Origin: Bacillus niameyensis
Lineage (GTDB): Bacteria; Bacillota; Bacilli; Bacillales; Bacillaceae_C
Length of the DNA: 64,000 bases
Reading direction: 5' to 3'
Assembly: GCF_001375535.1 (NCBI RefSeq)
Contig: NZ_LN831197.1
Coordinates: 779,647-843,646 of the forward strand
The position numbers were made by a program, and so were the translations under genes. The notes beneath the pieces were generated by a model. That model was not told where the DNA came from, did no database searches, and was given only the letters and a program-made list of their open reading frames with translations. Shown here in pieces: positions 47,698 through 56,412 of the stretch (its first letter is position 1; each line of letters starts with the position of its first letter).

Positions 47698-47946
47698 GTA
47701 TAACTTATATTACAGAAAATTGAAATAGTTATGACTATAGAAGAGAGATAACTTTGCCAAAACGCTCCACTACTGAAGGTAGAGTCTTATCATTATAACA
47801 AACAAGATTATGAACATCTATAAAGTATTATATTTACCATCAATTAAATAACTAAGAGTTAATTGTTCACTTTTTGTTGCTTGTATTTACATTTACCCAT
47901 TCGTATAATAATTAGAAAGATGACATCATCTTTAAGGGGTGAGAAA

Positions 47947-48375
47947 ATGCTAGAAGGTTGGTTCTTATGGTTTATACTTTTTTGGGTTGTGATCCTTGTT
48001 TCATTTATGGGAATCGGCGGTTTTTTTATGTTCAGGAAATTTTTAAAAAGACTTCCTAAAGAAGATGGTAAATCCGATCTAGATTGGGAAGAATATTACG
48101 TTCAAAAAACAAAAAAATTATGGACTCCTGAAAAGGAATCTTTGCTCGATGAATTGGTAAGCCCGGTTCCAGAACTTTTTCGAGATATCGCTAGACAAAA
48201 AATTGCTGGAAAAATTGGAGAATTAGCCTTAAAGGAAAGAGTTAAGAAAATTGATCTCGATGTCGTAATCAGGGGATATATTTTAGCAACGCCAAAAAGG
48301 GATCATAAATTTTTGAGAAAAAAACTAGGGCAAATGAATATTGATATTTCTCCATATGAAGAATATTTCCAATAG
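47947..48375 (+). CDS. yneK: YneK-like membrane protein (DUF2621)
   Basis: 142 residues from the ATG at 47947, behind AAGGGGTGAG. One N-terminal span (WFLWFILFWVVILVSFMGIGGFFMF) is followed by a cytoplasmic domain with DLDWEEYYVQKTKKLWTPEKESLLDELV and an Arg/Lys-rich end. Length, span and position next to ccdA fit YneK. Function unknown. Confidence 0.82.
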   Translation: MLEGWFLWFILFWVVILVSFMGIGGFFMFRKFLKRLPKEDGKSDLDWEEYYVQKTKKLWTPEKESLLDELVSPVPELFRDIARQKIAGKIGELALKERVKKIDLDVVIRGYILATPKRDHKFLRKKLGQMNIDISPYEEYFQ

Positions 48376-48402
48376 AATTTATTACATAATACCAGAACTA
48401 AA

Positions 48403-48434
48403 ATAGGGCTAAATCCAATCAGATTTAGCCCTAT
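48403..48434. terminator. Bidirectional terminator
   Basis: ATAGGGCTAAATC and GATTTAGCCCTAT pair perfectly between convergent yneK and ccdA. Confidence 0.85.
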
Positions 48435-48439
48435 CTTAG

Positions 48440-49150
48440 TTAAAACCCTGTAAATCCTCCGAATAATAATTGAAACAGGCTAATTATATAAGTCAAACCA
48501 TCAAAGAAAAGTAGAATTCCTACTAAAATCATAATGTATCCGCCAATTTTCATTATTTTAACATTATGTTTGCGAATCCAGTTCATTCTACCGATGAAAA
48601 ATGAAAGGATAAAAAACGGAATAGCAAAACCAAGGGTGTATGATAACATATAAACAACCCCCGAACTAGGGTTCGATCCAATTAAACCTAGAACAATCAT
48701 AAGAATAGGACCGGTACAAGGTGTCCAACCTGCTGCGAATGCCATACCAATTAGTGAAGAACCAAAATAACCTGCAGGGCGATTTTTGAATTCAAACCGC
48801 TTCTCCTTCATTAAAAAATCAAAAGAAAAAATTCCCGAAACTACTAAACCGAAAAACACGATAAAAACAGCCCCAACTTGGCGGATTAGGTCTTGATAAC
48901 TTTTAAAGAAATTACCAATAAACGACGAGCCGAATCCAAGGGCAATAAAAATGACTGAAAATCCTAATAAAAAGAAGAGAGTATGCAACATACTTCTACG
49001 CCTAAACATTGCGTTCTCATTTTTCAATTCACTAACTGACATGCCAGTAATATAGGATAGAAATGCCGGGTATAAAGGCAAGCAACATGGAGAAATAAAG
49101 CTTAAAAACCCAGCACCGAACGCTAGAAACAGATTAATATCCCCTGTCAT
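48440..49150 (-). CDS. ccdA: Cytochrome c biogenesis protein CcdA
   Basis: 236-residue DsbD-type membrane protein that carries electrons from cytoplasmic thioredoxin to the outer face for cytochrome c and spore-coat maturation. Two conserved Cys are present: [17 protein letters not shown] in span 1 and [16 protein letters not shown] in span 4. Six spans. The start is the ATG at 49150 behind AGGAGTTG; the open frame extends 40 codons upstream but is not protein-like. In B. subtilis it lies at the same place. Confidence 0.93.
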   Translation of the reverse strand: MTGDINLFLAFGAGFLSFISPCCLPLYPAFLSYITGMSVSELKNENAMFRRRSMLHTLFFLLGFSVIFIALGFGSSFIGNFFKSYQDLIRQVGAVFIVFFGLVVSGIFSFDFLMKEKRFEFKNRPAGYFGSSLIGMAFAAGWTPCTGPILMIVLGLIGSNPSSGVVYMLSYTLGFAIPFFILSFFIGRMNWIRKHNVKIMKIGGYIMILVGILLFFDGLTYIISLFQLLFGGFTGF

Positions 49151-49515
49151 ATAAACACAACTCCTACATTCATTTCTATCTATTTTAACAAATAATCGCT
49201 TAATAAGATTGTTATACACTGTGAATCTTCTGTGATAATATGCAATCGTTACAAAGTTATGAACGATCACCGTTAAAAATGGTTCTGAATAAGAAAATCA
49301 TAATCACTTCTGAAAGCTTCCCCGACTACTGCTATACCATTCAACTAAAGGAGCATTCCTCCCTAATCAATCCTTTATCTGATTGCACTTTTTAGACAAA
49401 ATAAAAACACCTCAATAGAGATGTGAATTTTTAGCAAACATTATTTAGGCTATATACAAGTGAGCCATTATAAGAATAAAGAGTATACTTACCCTAATAA
49501 ACAAGCCTTCACCAC
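49151..49515. other. Intergenic region downstream of a small acidic gene
   Basis: About 365 bases. Only a weak hairpin (ACACCTC...GAGATGT, near 49411-49428, then GAATTTTT) is seen. The yneI and yneJ genes found near ccdA in B. subtilis are missing here. Confidence 0.4.
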
Positions 49516-49650
49516 CTAATGGTAATAAGTCCAATCTTCAGATTCACACTCTTCTTCGTATTCTTCATCTTCAAATTCATATTCTTCATCAAAATAAAGA
49601 ACATCTTCATTAGATTCGCCTTTAAAAAAACATAGAATTCTTTTAAACAT
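49516..49650 (-). CDS. Small, very acidic protein of unknown function
   Basis: 44 residues: MFKRILCFFKGESNEDVLYF followed by a run of Glu/Asp/Tyr (DEEYEFEDEEYEEECESEDW) and TYYH. A hydrophobic basic start of ten residues is followed by a tail with about 18 acidic residues. GAGGTGAT lies just ahead of the ATG, so translation is likely. No family recognised. It could be a small metal-binding or regulatory protein. Confidence 0.5.
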   Translation of the reverse strand: MFKRILCFFKGESNEDVLYFDEEYEFEDEEYEEECESEDWTYYH

Positions 49651-49961
49651 CTAATCACCTCATTTTATATCATTTTTTCTATCACATACAATTTAACACT
49701 TCTTTGTTTAAACGGTATGAAATTAATGTAAAGGTTTAATGTAGAGTTTATTTAAAAAACAGTGTTTAATTTCTGTTTATCATTTGTAAGACCTTTAATC
49801 AGCAAATGATTGGCATATTTCTTAATCTTGTCCTGTAAAAGTACGAAAAAACCACCCTCTCTGCTGAATCTTAACAGAAAAAGTGGTTTTGAAGGATCAA
49901 TCAAATTGTCAATGTTAATGAAGACAGAATCCTTTGTAAACATTGTTATATCAAGGGGTTA
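49651..49961. other. Intergenic region
   Basis: About 310 bases. A hairpin (AAAACCAC at 49847-49854, GTGGTTTT at 49883-49890) could terminate yneF transcription. A 63-codon minus-strand frame here has no ribosome binding site and is not called. Confidence 0.4.
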
Positions 49962-50174
49962 CTACTTCATTTGCTTATTCATAGCACTCATCATTTGATT
50001 AATTTTCTTTTGCGATGGTTTCATACCCATTTGCATCATCATCATTTTTAGCATTTGTTCATTAATTGGTGGATTTTTCTTTAGGTAATCCATCATATAT
50101 TTACGAGCAATAAAAAAGCCAAGTGCTACACCAGCAGCTAAGCATAATACGCCCGTTAGAATATACCAGCCCAT
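49962..50174 (-). CDS. yneF: UPF0154 membrane protein YneF
   Basis: 70-residue YneF: one N-terminal span ([21 protein letters not shown]), then [34 protein letters not shown], the signature of UPF0154, and a helical Met/Lys tail. Function unknown. ATG behind AAGGAGGAAG. Position next to sirA and tkt equals that in B. subtilis. Confidence 0.92.
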   Translation of the reverse strand: MGWYILTGVLCLAAGVALGFFIARKYMMDYLKKNPPINEQMLKMMMMQMGMKPSQKKINQMMSAMNKQMK

Positions 50175-50251
50175 ATATGTCTTCCTCCTTCAAGTTGTCT
50201 ATCATTCAGTTTACTAAATACCTGAATATTATACAATATAGCATCCCGTTT

Positions 50252-50689
50252 TTACACATATTTTCTTTCTTTCATTGGTTTAACCCAGCCGTAATGGTTA
50301 TGTTCGAGATCTATCGCTAAGAAACGGCCATCAAACCTTCTCAGTATTTCAAAAAAGACGGTTTCACTTTCAAAGCTGCCCCACGCTTTTAATTGTAACC
50401 ATCTTTCACCTATAAATAGTTCCGCTCCTTCATTGATTCCATTAACATTAGAACAATAAACCTTACCTTTAATAAAAATTTCTCTGCTATCTACTGAGTA
50501 AGCAAGATGTTTATGTAAATCAAAATAAGGTAAAGATCTAGTGATATGATTGATCTGTTTCTTTGTAATACTTAATTGCTCACCTTTCATTTTCCGTTCA
50601 GCTTTAAAAAGCTCTACTATTTTGTATTCGCGACCATAAAAGTATTCGGCAAATTCATCTTCTATTAAATAAATAAAATATACTCTCAC
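50252..50689 (-). CDS. sirA: Sporulation inhibitor of replication SirA
   Basis: 145-residue SirA (YneE). In B. subtilis it is made under Spo0A control and binds domain I of DnaA to stop new rounds of replication at the start of sporulation. VYFIYLIEDEFAEYFYGRE at the N-terminus, the acidic AELFIGERWLQLKAWG part and the C-terminal IDLEHNHYGWVKPMKERKYV match the family. It starts with GTG. It lies between tkt and yneF as expected. Confidence 0.85.
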   Translation of the reverse strand: MRVYFIYLIEDEFAEYFYGREYKIVELFKAERKMKGEQLSITKKQINHITRSLPYFDLHKHLAYSVDSREIFIKGKVYCSNVNGINEGAELFIGERWLQLKAWGSFESETVFFEILRRFDGRFLAIDLEHNHYGWVKPMKERKYV

Positions 50690-50796
50690 CTATTTTTCAC
50701 TCCTCAGCCACTCTTTCTTCCATTGTAGATGAGGTAATGTAAAATATTTGTCTAAAACTGTATTGTAATACAAACTTTTTAATTTTTTATAAACAA

Positions 50797-50821
50797 AAGA
50801 GAGGAACGAGCCCTCTCTTTT
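50797..50821 (-). terminator. Terminator after tkt
   Basis: AAAAGAGAGG and CCTCTCTTTT pair around a 6-nt loop six bases past the tkt stop, with a T run on the minus strand. Confidence 0.85.
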
Positions 50822-50826
50822 ATTTA

Positions 50827-52842
50827 CTATTCATTTTTCAAGAGTTCTTCTACTTTGGCTACAACATTGTCTACAGTAAAGCCGTACTCTTCTATAATTT
50901 TCTCCCCAGGTGCTGACGCTCCAAATCGATCTATAGCTATAATTGAACCCTCATTACCTGTATATCTTTCCCAACCGAGTGAAGATCCCATTTCAATAGC
51001 TAACCGTTTTTTTACATCAGATGGAATAACGGACTCTTTATATTCCTTCGGTTGTTCTTCAAAACGATCCCAAGAAGGCATGCTAACGACTGTAGCTTGA
51101 ATACCTTTATCATTTAATGCTTTTTGAGCATCGACTGCCAAACTAACTTCTGATCCAGTTGCAAGCAATAGAACATCTGCTTTCTTATCAATTGTAGGAG
51201 AGACTATATAAGCTCCTTTTTCGACACCTTCATCCGCTTTTTCTGCAGTACCAGGTAAAGTAGGTAAATTTTGTCGTGTCAATACAAGGGCTGTTGGTTT
51301 ATTCTTTGATTTTAAAGCATGACGCCATGCTGCTGCCGTTTCATTTGCATCAGCCGGTCTAATGATTGATAATCCCGGCATTGCACGCAAAGAAGCAAGC
51401 TGCTCAATAGGCTCATGAGTAGGACCGTCTTCTCCAACCGCGATACTATCATGTGTGAAAACATATGTGACAGGAAGTCCCATTAGGGCTGCCAAACGAA
51501 TGGCAGGACGCAAATAATCGGAAAATACAAAGAATGTTCCACCGAACACTTTAAGACCACCATGAAGAGCAATCCCATTCATGGCCGCACCCATGCCGAA
51601 TTCTCTTACTCCAAACCAAATATTCTTGCCTGAGTAATTTTCAGCGCCTAAGTCTGTTTCGCCATTGATCATTGTGTAATTTGACCCTGCTAGGTCAGCA
51701 GCTCCACCGAGTAAATGCGGGAAATTTTTTGCAATACCATTTAAAGCTTCATTACTTGACTTCCTTGTTGCCAAACTTTTACCTTCTTCGTAGACAGGAA
51801 GATCCTTATCCCAACCATCCGGTAATTTTCCGGATATTGCTGTTTCAAGTTGAGTAGCTAGTTCTGGATAGTCTTGCTTATACTTCGAAAAGAGACTTTT
51901 CCATTCCGCTTCCTTATCATTACCATTCTGAACAGTTGTCTTTTCAAACTCTTCATATACTTCAGATGGTACATAGAAGTCTTTTTCATACGTCCATTTA
52001 TAATATTCTTTCGTAAGCTTCATTTCATCTTCACCAAGCGGAGCCCCGTGTACCGCAGATTTACCTGATTTATTTGGGGAACCATAACCAATAATTGTTT
52101 TTACCTCAATCATTGTTGGTTTTGAAGTTTCAGCTTTAGCTTCCTCAATGGCTTTCGCAATCTCTTCCAGATTATTACCATCTTCAACTCGTACATAGTG
52201 CCAGCCATAAGCCTTAAATCGGTCTCCAACATTTTCAGAAAAAGATTTATCTAGTTCACCATCAAGTGTAATATCGTTGGAGTCATATAATAATATCATT
52301 TTTCCAAGTTTTAAATGACCGGCTAGGGATACCGCCTCAGAAGCTACCCCCTCCATTAAGTCACCGTCTCCACAAAGAGCATATGTATAATGATCAACAA
52401 TATTATATCCATCTTTGTTGTACACCGCTGCTAAATGACGTTCAGCTAAAGCCATACCAACAGCCATACCAATCCCCTGTCCTAACGGGCCTGTTGTAGC
52501 CTCTACACCTGGCGTATGGCCATATTCTGGATGACCTGGTGTTCTGCTACCCCATTGACGGAAATTTTTAAGGTCTTCCATTTCAACACCATAACCAGAG
52601 AGATGTAATAAACTATAAAGTAACGCTGAACCATGTCCAGCAGACAGAACAAATCGATCTCGGTTAAACCAATCTGGATTTTGAGGATTATGGTTCATAA
52701 ATCGTGTCCATAGTGTATAAGCCATTGGTGCTGCTCCCATTGGCAAACCTGGATGTCCTGAATTCGCCTTTTCAATTGCATCAATCGATAAAGTTCGAAT
52801 CGTATTAACAGCTAATTGATCTACTTGTGTAAACATTGGCAA
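50827..52842 (-). CDS. tkt: Transketolase
   Basis: 671-residue thiamine-diphosphate enzyme of the pentose phosphate pathway. [15 protein letters not shown] (ThDP/Ca contact), [32 protein letters not shown] (the GDG...N ThDP motif), [19 protein letters not shown] and the C-terminal fold are all intact. Start ATG 52842 behind AAAGGGAGT. The same gene neighbourhood (ynzC upstream, sirA downstream) is conserved in Bacillus. Confidence 0.95.
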   Translation of the reverse strand: MPMFTQVDQLAVNTIRTLSIDAIEKANSGHPGLPMGAAPMAYTLWTRFMNHNPQNPDWFNRDRFVLSAGHGSALLYSLLHLSGYGVEMEDLKNFRQWGSRTPGHPEYGHTPGVEATTGPLGQGIGMAVGMALAERHLAAVYNKDGYNIVDHYTYALCGDGDLMEGVASEAVSLAGHLKLGKMILLYDSNDITLDGELDKSFSENVGDRFKAYGWHYVRVEDGNNLEEIAKAIEEAKAETSKPTMIEVKTIIGYGSPNKSGKSAVHGAPLGEDEMKLTKEYYKWTYEKDFYVPSEVYEEFEKTTVQNGNDKEAEWKSLFSKYKQDYPELATQLETAISGKLPDGWDKDLPVYEEGKSLATRKSSNEALNGIAKNFPHLLGGAADLAGSNYTMINGETDLGAENYSGKNIWFGVREFGMGAAMNGIALHGGLKVFGGTFFVFSDYLRPAIRLAALMGLPVTYVFTHDSIAVGEDGPTHEPIEQLASLRAMPGLSIIRPADANETAAAWRHALKSKNKPTALVLTRQNLPTLPGTAEKADEGVEKGAYIVSPTIDKKADVLLLATGSEVSLAVDAQKALNDKGIQATVVSMPSWDRFEEQPKEYKESVIPSDVKKRLAIEMGSSLGWERYTGNEGSIIAIDRFGASAPGEKIIEEYGFTVDNVVAKVEELLKNE

Positions 52843-52999
52843 CTCCCTTTCTCTTCTATCTCCTATATTCTACCATAATTGATATGTGAATTAACAAGCA
52901 TTTAGAAAAATTGAAAAATCGCTTTTTGCATTATTATTCTGTTTCCTTTATTTCAGTGCGACAGCATATTAGCTATAACGCGGGCATTCACTTTTTCGA

Positions 53000-53233
53000 T
53001 TAATGTAATCTTTTTTTTGCTTGGATATTTTTTACTTTTTGTGGAGTTACTTCCTCTCCAGCAGCATCGAAAACACGGACGTTTTCAATAGTTTCCCGCA
53101 TTGACGAGCGAAAACTATTTAAATATTCGGCGCGAAGTTTTGACTGTTCTTTAGCTTCTTCCGTTGACAATCCTTGACTTTTTGCTTTTTTTGCCAATTC
53201 ATTTATCCTTGAAATTTTATCCTTTGATAACAT
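53000..53233 (-). CDS. ynzC: DUF896 protein YnzC
   Basis: 77 residues from the ATG at 53233 (AGGGGT upstream), exactly the length of B. subtilis YnzC. DKISRINELAKKAKSQGLSTEEAKEQ and the LRAEYLNSFRSSMRETIENVRV stretch are typical of DUF896. It forms an alpha-helical hairpin; in B. subtilis it belongs to the yneA operon of SOS genes but its role is not known. The longer frame (from 53260) has no ribosome binding site. Confidence 0.93.
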   Translation of the reverse strand: MLSKDKISRINELAKKAKSQGLSTEEAKEQSKLRAEYLNSFRSSMRETIENVRVFDAAGEEVTPQKVKNIQAKKRLH

Positions 53234-53282
53234 GGAATTACCCCTTTTATTTTTTAACATGCTTTATGAAATCCTACTAAAA

Positions 53283-53310
53283 AAAAAGCCAGATCACAAA
53301 TGATCTGCCC
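53283..53310 (-). terminator. Terminator after yneB
   Basis: CAGATCA and TGATCTG on the minus strand, with GGC/GCC extension and a long T run, directly after the yneB stop. Confidence 0.8.
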
Positions 53311-53313
53311 CGA

Positions 53314-54298
<985 letters not shown>

Positions 54299-54314
54299 TA
54301 TAAATCCCCTCTTC

Positions 54315-54383
54315 CGAATACTTGTTCTTGGAATGTTTGTTCCCATTTGATTCCATTTTAACCAAACGTCCGTTTGTTGTCAA
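54315..54383 (-). promoter_or_regulatory. yneA promoter with three LexA boxes
   Basis: On the minus strand TTGACA (54383-54378) and TAAAAT (54360-54355) are 17 bases apart. CAAACGTCCGTTTG (54363-54376) lies between them. GGAATGTTTGTTCC (54330-54343) and CGAATACTTGTTCT (54315-54328) lie downstream of the start. All fit CGAAC-N4-GTTCG-type boxes to differing degree. Confidence 0.85.
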
Positions 54384-54391
54384 CATTTTTT

Positions 54392-54431
54392 CGAACCTAC
54401 GTTTGTCCATTCTAGTAGTTCATGCTATAAT
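54392..54431 (+). promoter_or_regulatory. lexA promoter with LexA box
   Basis: TTGTCC (54403-54408) and TATAAT (54426-54431), 17 bases apart. The box CGAACCTACGTTTG (54392-54405) overlaps the -35, giving autorepression. Confidence 0.85.
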
Positions 54432-54468
54432 ATGGATAAGATAAAAAGAGATGGGGAGAGTGAGTGAT

Positions 54469-55092
54469 TTGGTAAAGTTATCAAAACGACAACAGGATAT
54501 ACTGGATTTCATCAAAGCTGAAGTCAAAACTAAAGGTTATCCACCTTCTGTTCGTGAAATTGGGCAGGCTGTAGGTCTTGCTTCAAGTTCCACTGTTCAT
54601 GGACACCTTGCTAGGCTTGAAAGCAAGGGATTGATTAGACGTGATCCTACTAAACCGAGAGCTATTGAAGTTTTACAATCGGAAGAGGAGCAGATTCCTC
54701 AACAAAATACCGTTAATGTTCCGATTGTTGGTAAAGTAACTGCAGGATTACCTATTTCTGCTATTGAAAACATCGAAGAGTATTTCCCACTCCCTGAACA
54801 ACTTGCTCCCGCTGATGAACAAGTTTTCATGCTAGAAATAGTCGGTGACAGTATGATTGAAGCAGGGATTTTGAATGGTGATTATGTAATCATCCGTCAA
54901 CAACATACAGCAAACAATGGAGATATCGTAGTTGCCATGACTGAAGAAGACGAAGCGACTGTAAAAAGATTTTTCAAAGAAAATGGTTATTTTCGACTTC
55001 AACCAGAGAATTCAAGTATGGAACCTATCGTGTTACGGGATGTGTCCATTTTAGGCAAAGTAATTGGTCTCTATCGGAATGATATTCATTGA
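54469..55092 (+). CDS. lexA: SOS repressor LexA
   Basis: 207 residues from the TTG at 54469 ([14 protein letters not shown]), which matches the LexA start MTKLSKRQ-; the frame opens at 54451 but those residues are not family-like. Winged-helix DNA binding (residues ~28-48, [19 protein letters not shown]), cleavage site Ala-Gly in GKVTAGLPI, catalytic Ser in VGDSMIEAG and Lys in ATVKRFF are all present. Autoregulated by the box over its own -35. Confidence 0.95.
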   Translation: MVKLSKRQQDILDFIKAEVKTKGYPPSVREIGQAVGLASSSTVHGHLARLESKGLIRRDPTKPRAIEVLQSEEEQIPQQNTVNVPIVGKVTAGLPISAIENIEEYFPLPEQLAPADEQVFMLEIVGDSMIEAGILNGDYVIIRQQHTANNGDIVVAMTEEDEATVKRFFKENGYFRLQPENSSMEPIVLRDVSILGKVIGLYRNDIH

Positions 55093-55098
55093 TATATG

Positions 55099-55152
55099 CG
55101 AGCCCTAGCTATTACTATTATAGTTAAGGCTCGTTTTCGTTTTTTTGTATAG
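55099..55152 (+). terminator. Terminator after lexA
   Basis: CGAGCC and GGCTCG close a long hairpin whose inner part (TAGCTATTA...TATAGTTA) is also partly paired; T-rich tail follows. Confidence 0.75.
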
Positions 55153-55173
55153 TTCTCCAAAATTAAGGTTTAC

Positions 55174-56262
55174 TTATTTACTAGTTTCCACTGCCTCTCC
55201 CCAGTAATATTCGCTAATAACTTCCGCTAAGGCATCAACTGTACGATTCAACTCTTCCTCAGTATTATCAACTCCACCTATCTCTATAAGAAGTGAATGA
55301 CTAGCTAAGTCCTGATTGTAAACCCCATTTGACCCACTCGTTTTTGGTTTTTCAACTGCCCCCCTAGAAAGACCTGGATATTTTTTCTGCAAAATCTGAT
55401 GTAAGGAATTAGCCATCTCAAGATTTTGTTCAAAATTAGGGTTGCCCGTTCCTATGACAAACATCGATTTCGCATAGTTTTTCCCACCAATTTCAATAGT
55501 AGTTAACCCTCTTCTAGCAGCGTCTCTATGAAGATCAAATACTAGCTCAACATCTTTGTTTTGCTTGATTGCTTCAGTAGCAACCTCTCGTGATGCAGTA
55601 TACGATTGATAATATTTCATATTTCGTTCTACTAATAGCGCCTGTATGTCGGTAGTTTCAACTAATGTTTTTATTCCTTTTTCTTCAAGCTTTTCCCCCA
55701 ATCGCTTACCTAGCATAGAAATATTTTTTTCTTTATGGAATGCTTCATTTGGTGTTTTTGCTCCTGGTACCATATCAAAAAAGGATTCATAATTATGTGA
55801 ATGATATATATACGCTTTGAAATCTTTCGTTAAAGGTTTGTCTTTTGGTACATCTTCCTTTGCATCCGACTCATCCTCGCCCCAATACGCAAAATCATCG
55901 GGTGGAGGCGACTCAATTGGTAAATTAGTAAAGTCTGTACCTTCTCCAGCAATCAGTATTTTAGGTGTAACTGCTCGGAGACCAGAAATTTCTGTTATTA
56001 AAAATGTTTTCATATCAGCAAGATTAATATTTGTAAAAATTTCTAGAGCTACTTCTCCTAATGATCTTTCTTGCTGATTTGGCAACACCGTTGTAAAAGA
56101 GTGATTTTCAAGAGACATGATATACAGAAGCGACTCGCTACGTGAAAAATCATTACCTAAAAAAGAGAGCGAACTAACTTTAATGCTGGAAAAAGCAATG
56201 ACAGATGTTAGACAAAAAATGGCGATAATGGATAATGTAGATCTTGCGGCAATTTTAAACAT
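55174..56262 (-). CDS. spoIIP: Stage II sporulation protein P
   Basis: 362 residues; the ATG at 56262 is chosen because AAGGGA lies eight bases ahead, while the ATG nine bases earlier sits on that site. An N-terminal span is followed by an extracellular amidase/endopeptidase domain: AYIYHSHNYESFFD and FDLHRDAARRGLTTIEIGGKNYAKSMFVIGTGNPNFEQN carry the zinc-ligand His/Glu. SpoIIP with SpoIID and SpoIIM thins septal wall at engulfment. Convergent with lexA. Confidence 0.93.
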   Translation of the reverse strand: MFKIAARSTLSIIAIFCLTSVIAFSSIKVSSLSFLGNDFSRSESLLYIMSLENHSFTTVLPNQQERSLGEVALEIFTNINLADMKTFLITEISGLRAVTPKILIAGEGTDFTNLPIESPPPDDFAYWGEDESDAKEDVPKDKPLTKDFKAYIYHSHNYESFFDMVPGAKTPNEAFHKEKNISMLGKRLGEKLEEKGIKTLVETTDIQALLVERNMKYYQSYTASREVATEAIKQNKDVELVFDLHRDAARRGLTTIEIGGKNYAKSMFVIGTGNPNFEQNLEMANSLHQILQKKYPGLSRGAVEKPKTSGSNGVYNQDLASHSLLIEIGGVDNTEEELNRTVDALAEVISEYYWGEAVETSK

Positions 56263-56353
56263 TAGCTTCATTCCCTTAATAATTTGGCTTTATTTATCCT
56301 TATGAAGAGAATTGCTAGACTATGAGAGGAATTTGAAATATAAAAAGAAATAC

Positions 56354-56390
56354 AAAAAAACCTTGAACACTTTATGTGTTCAAGGTTTTT
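56354..56390. terminator. Terminator after ppc
   Basis: AAAAACCTTGAACAC and GTGTTCAAGGTTTTT pair perfectly 23 bases past the ppc stop, with T runs on both strands. Confidence 0.9.
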
Positions 56391-56412
56391 AAAAGAAAGA
56401 GTTCAGATAGGG

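Noticed and set aside
49752..49943. Minus-strand 63-residue frame downstream of yneF
   Set aside because: No ribosome binding site, contains a hairpin that looks like a terminator, and is not protein-like.
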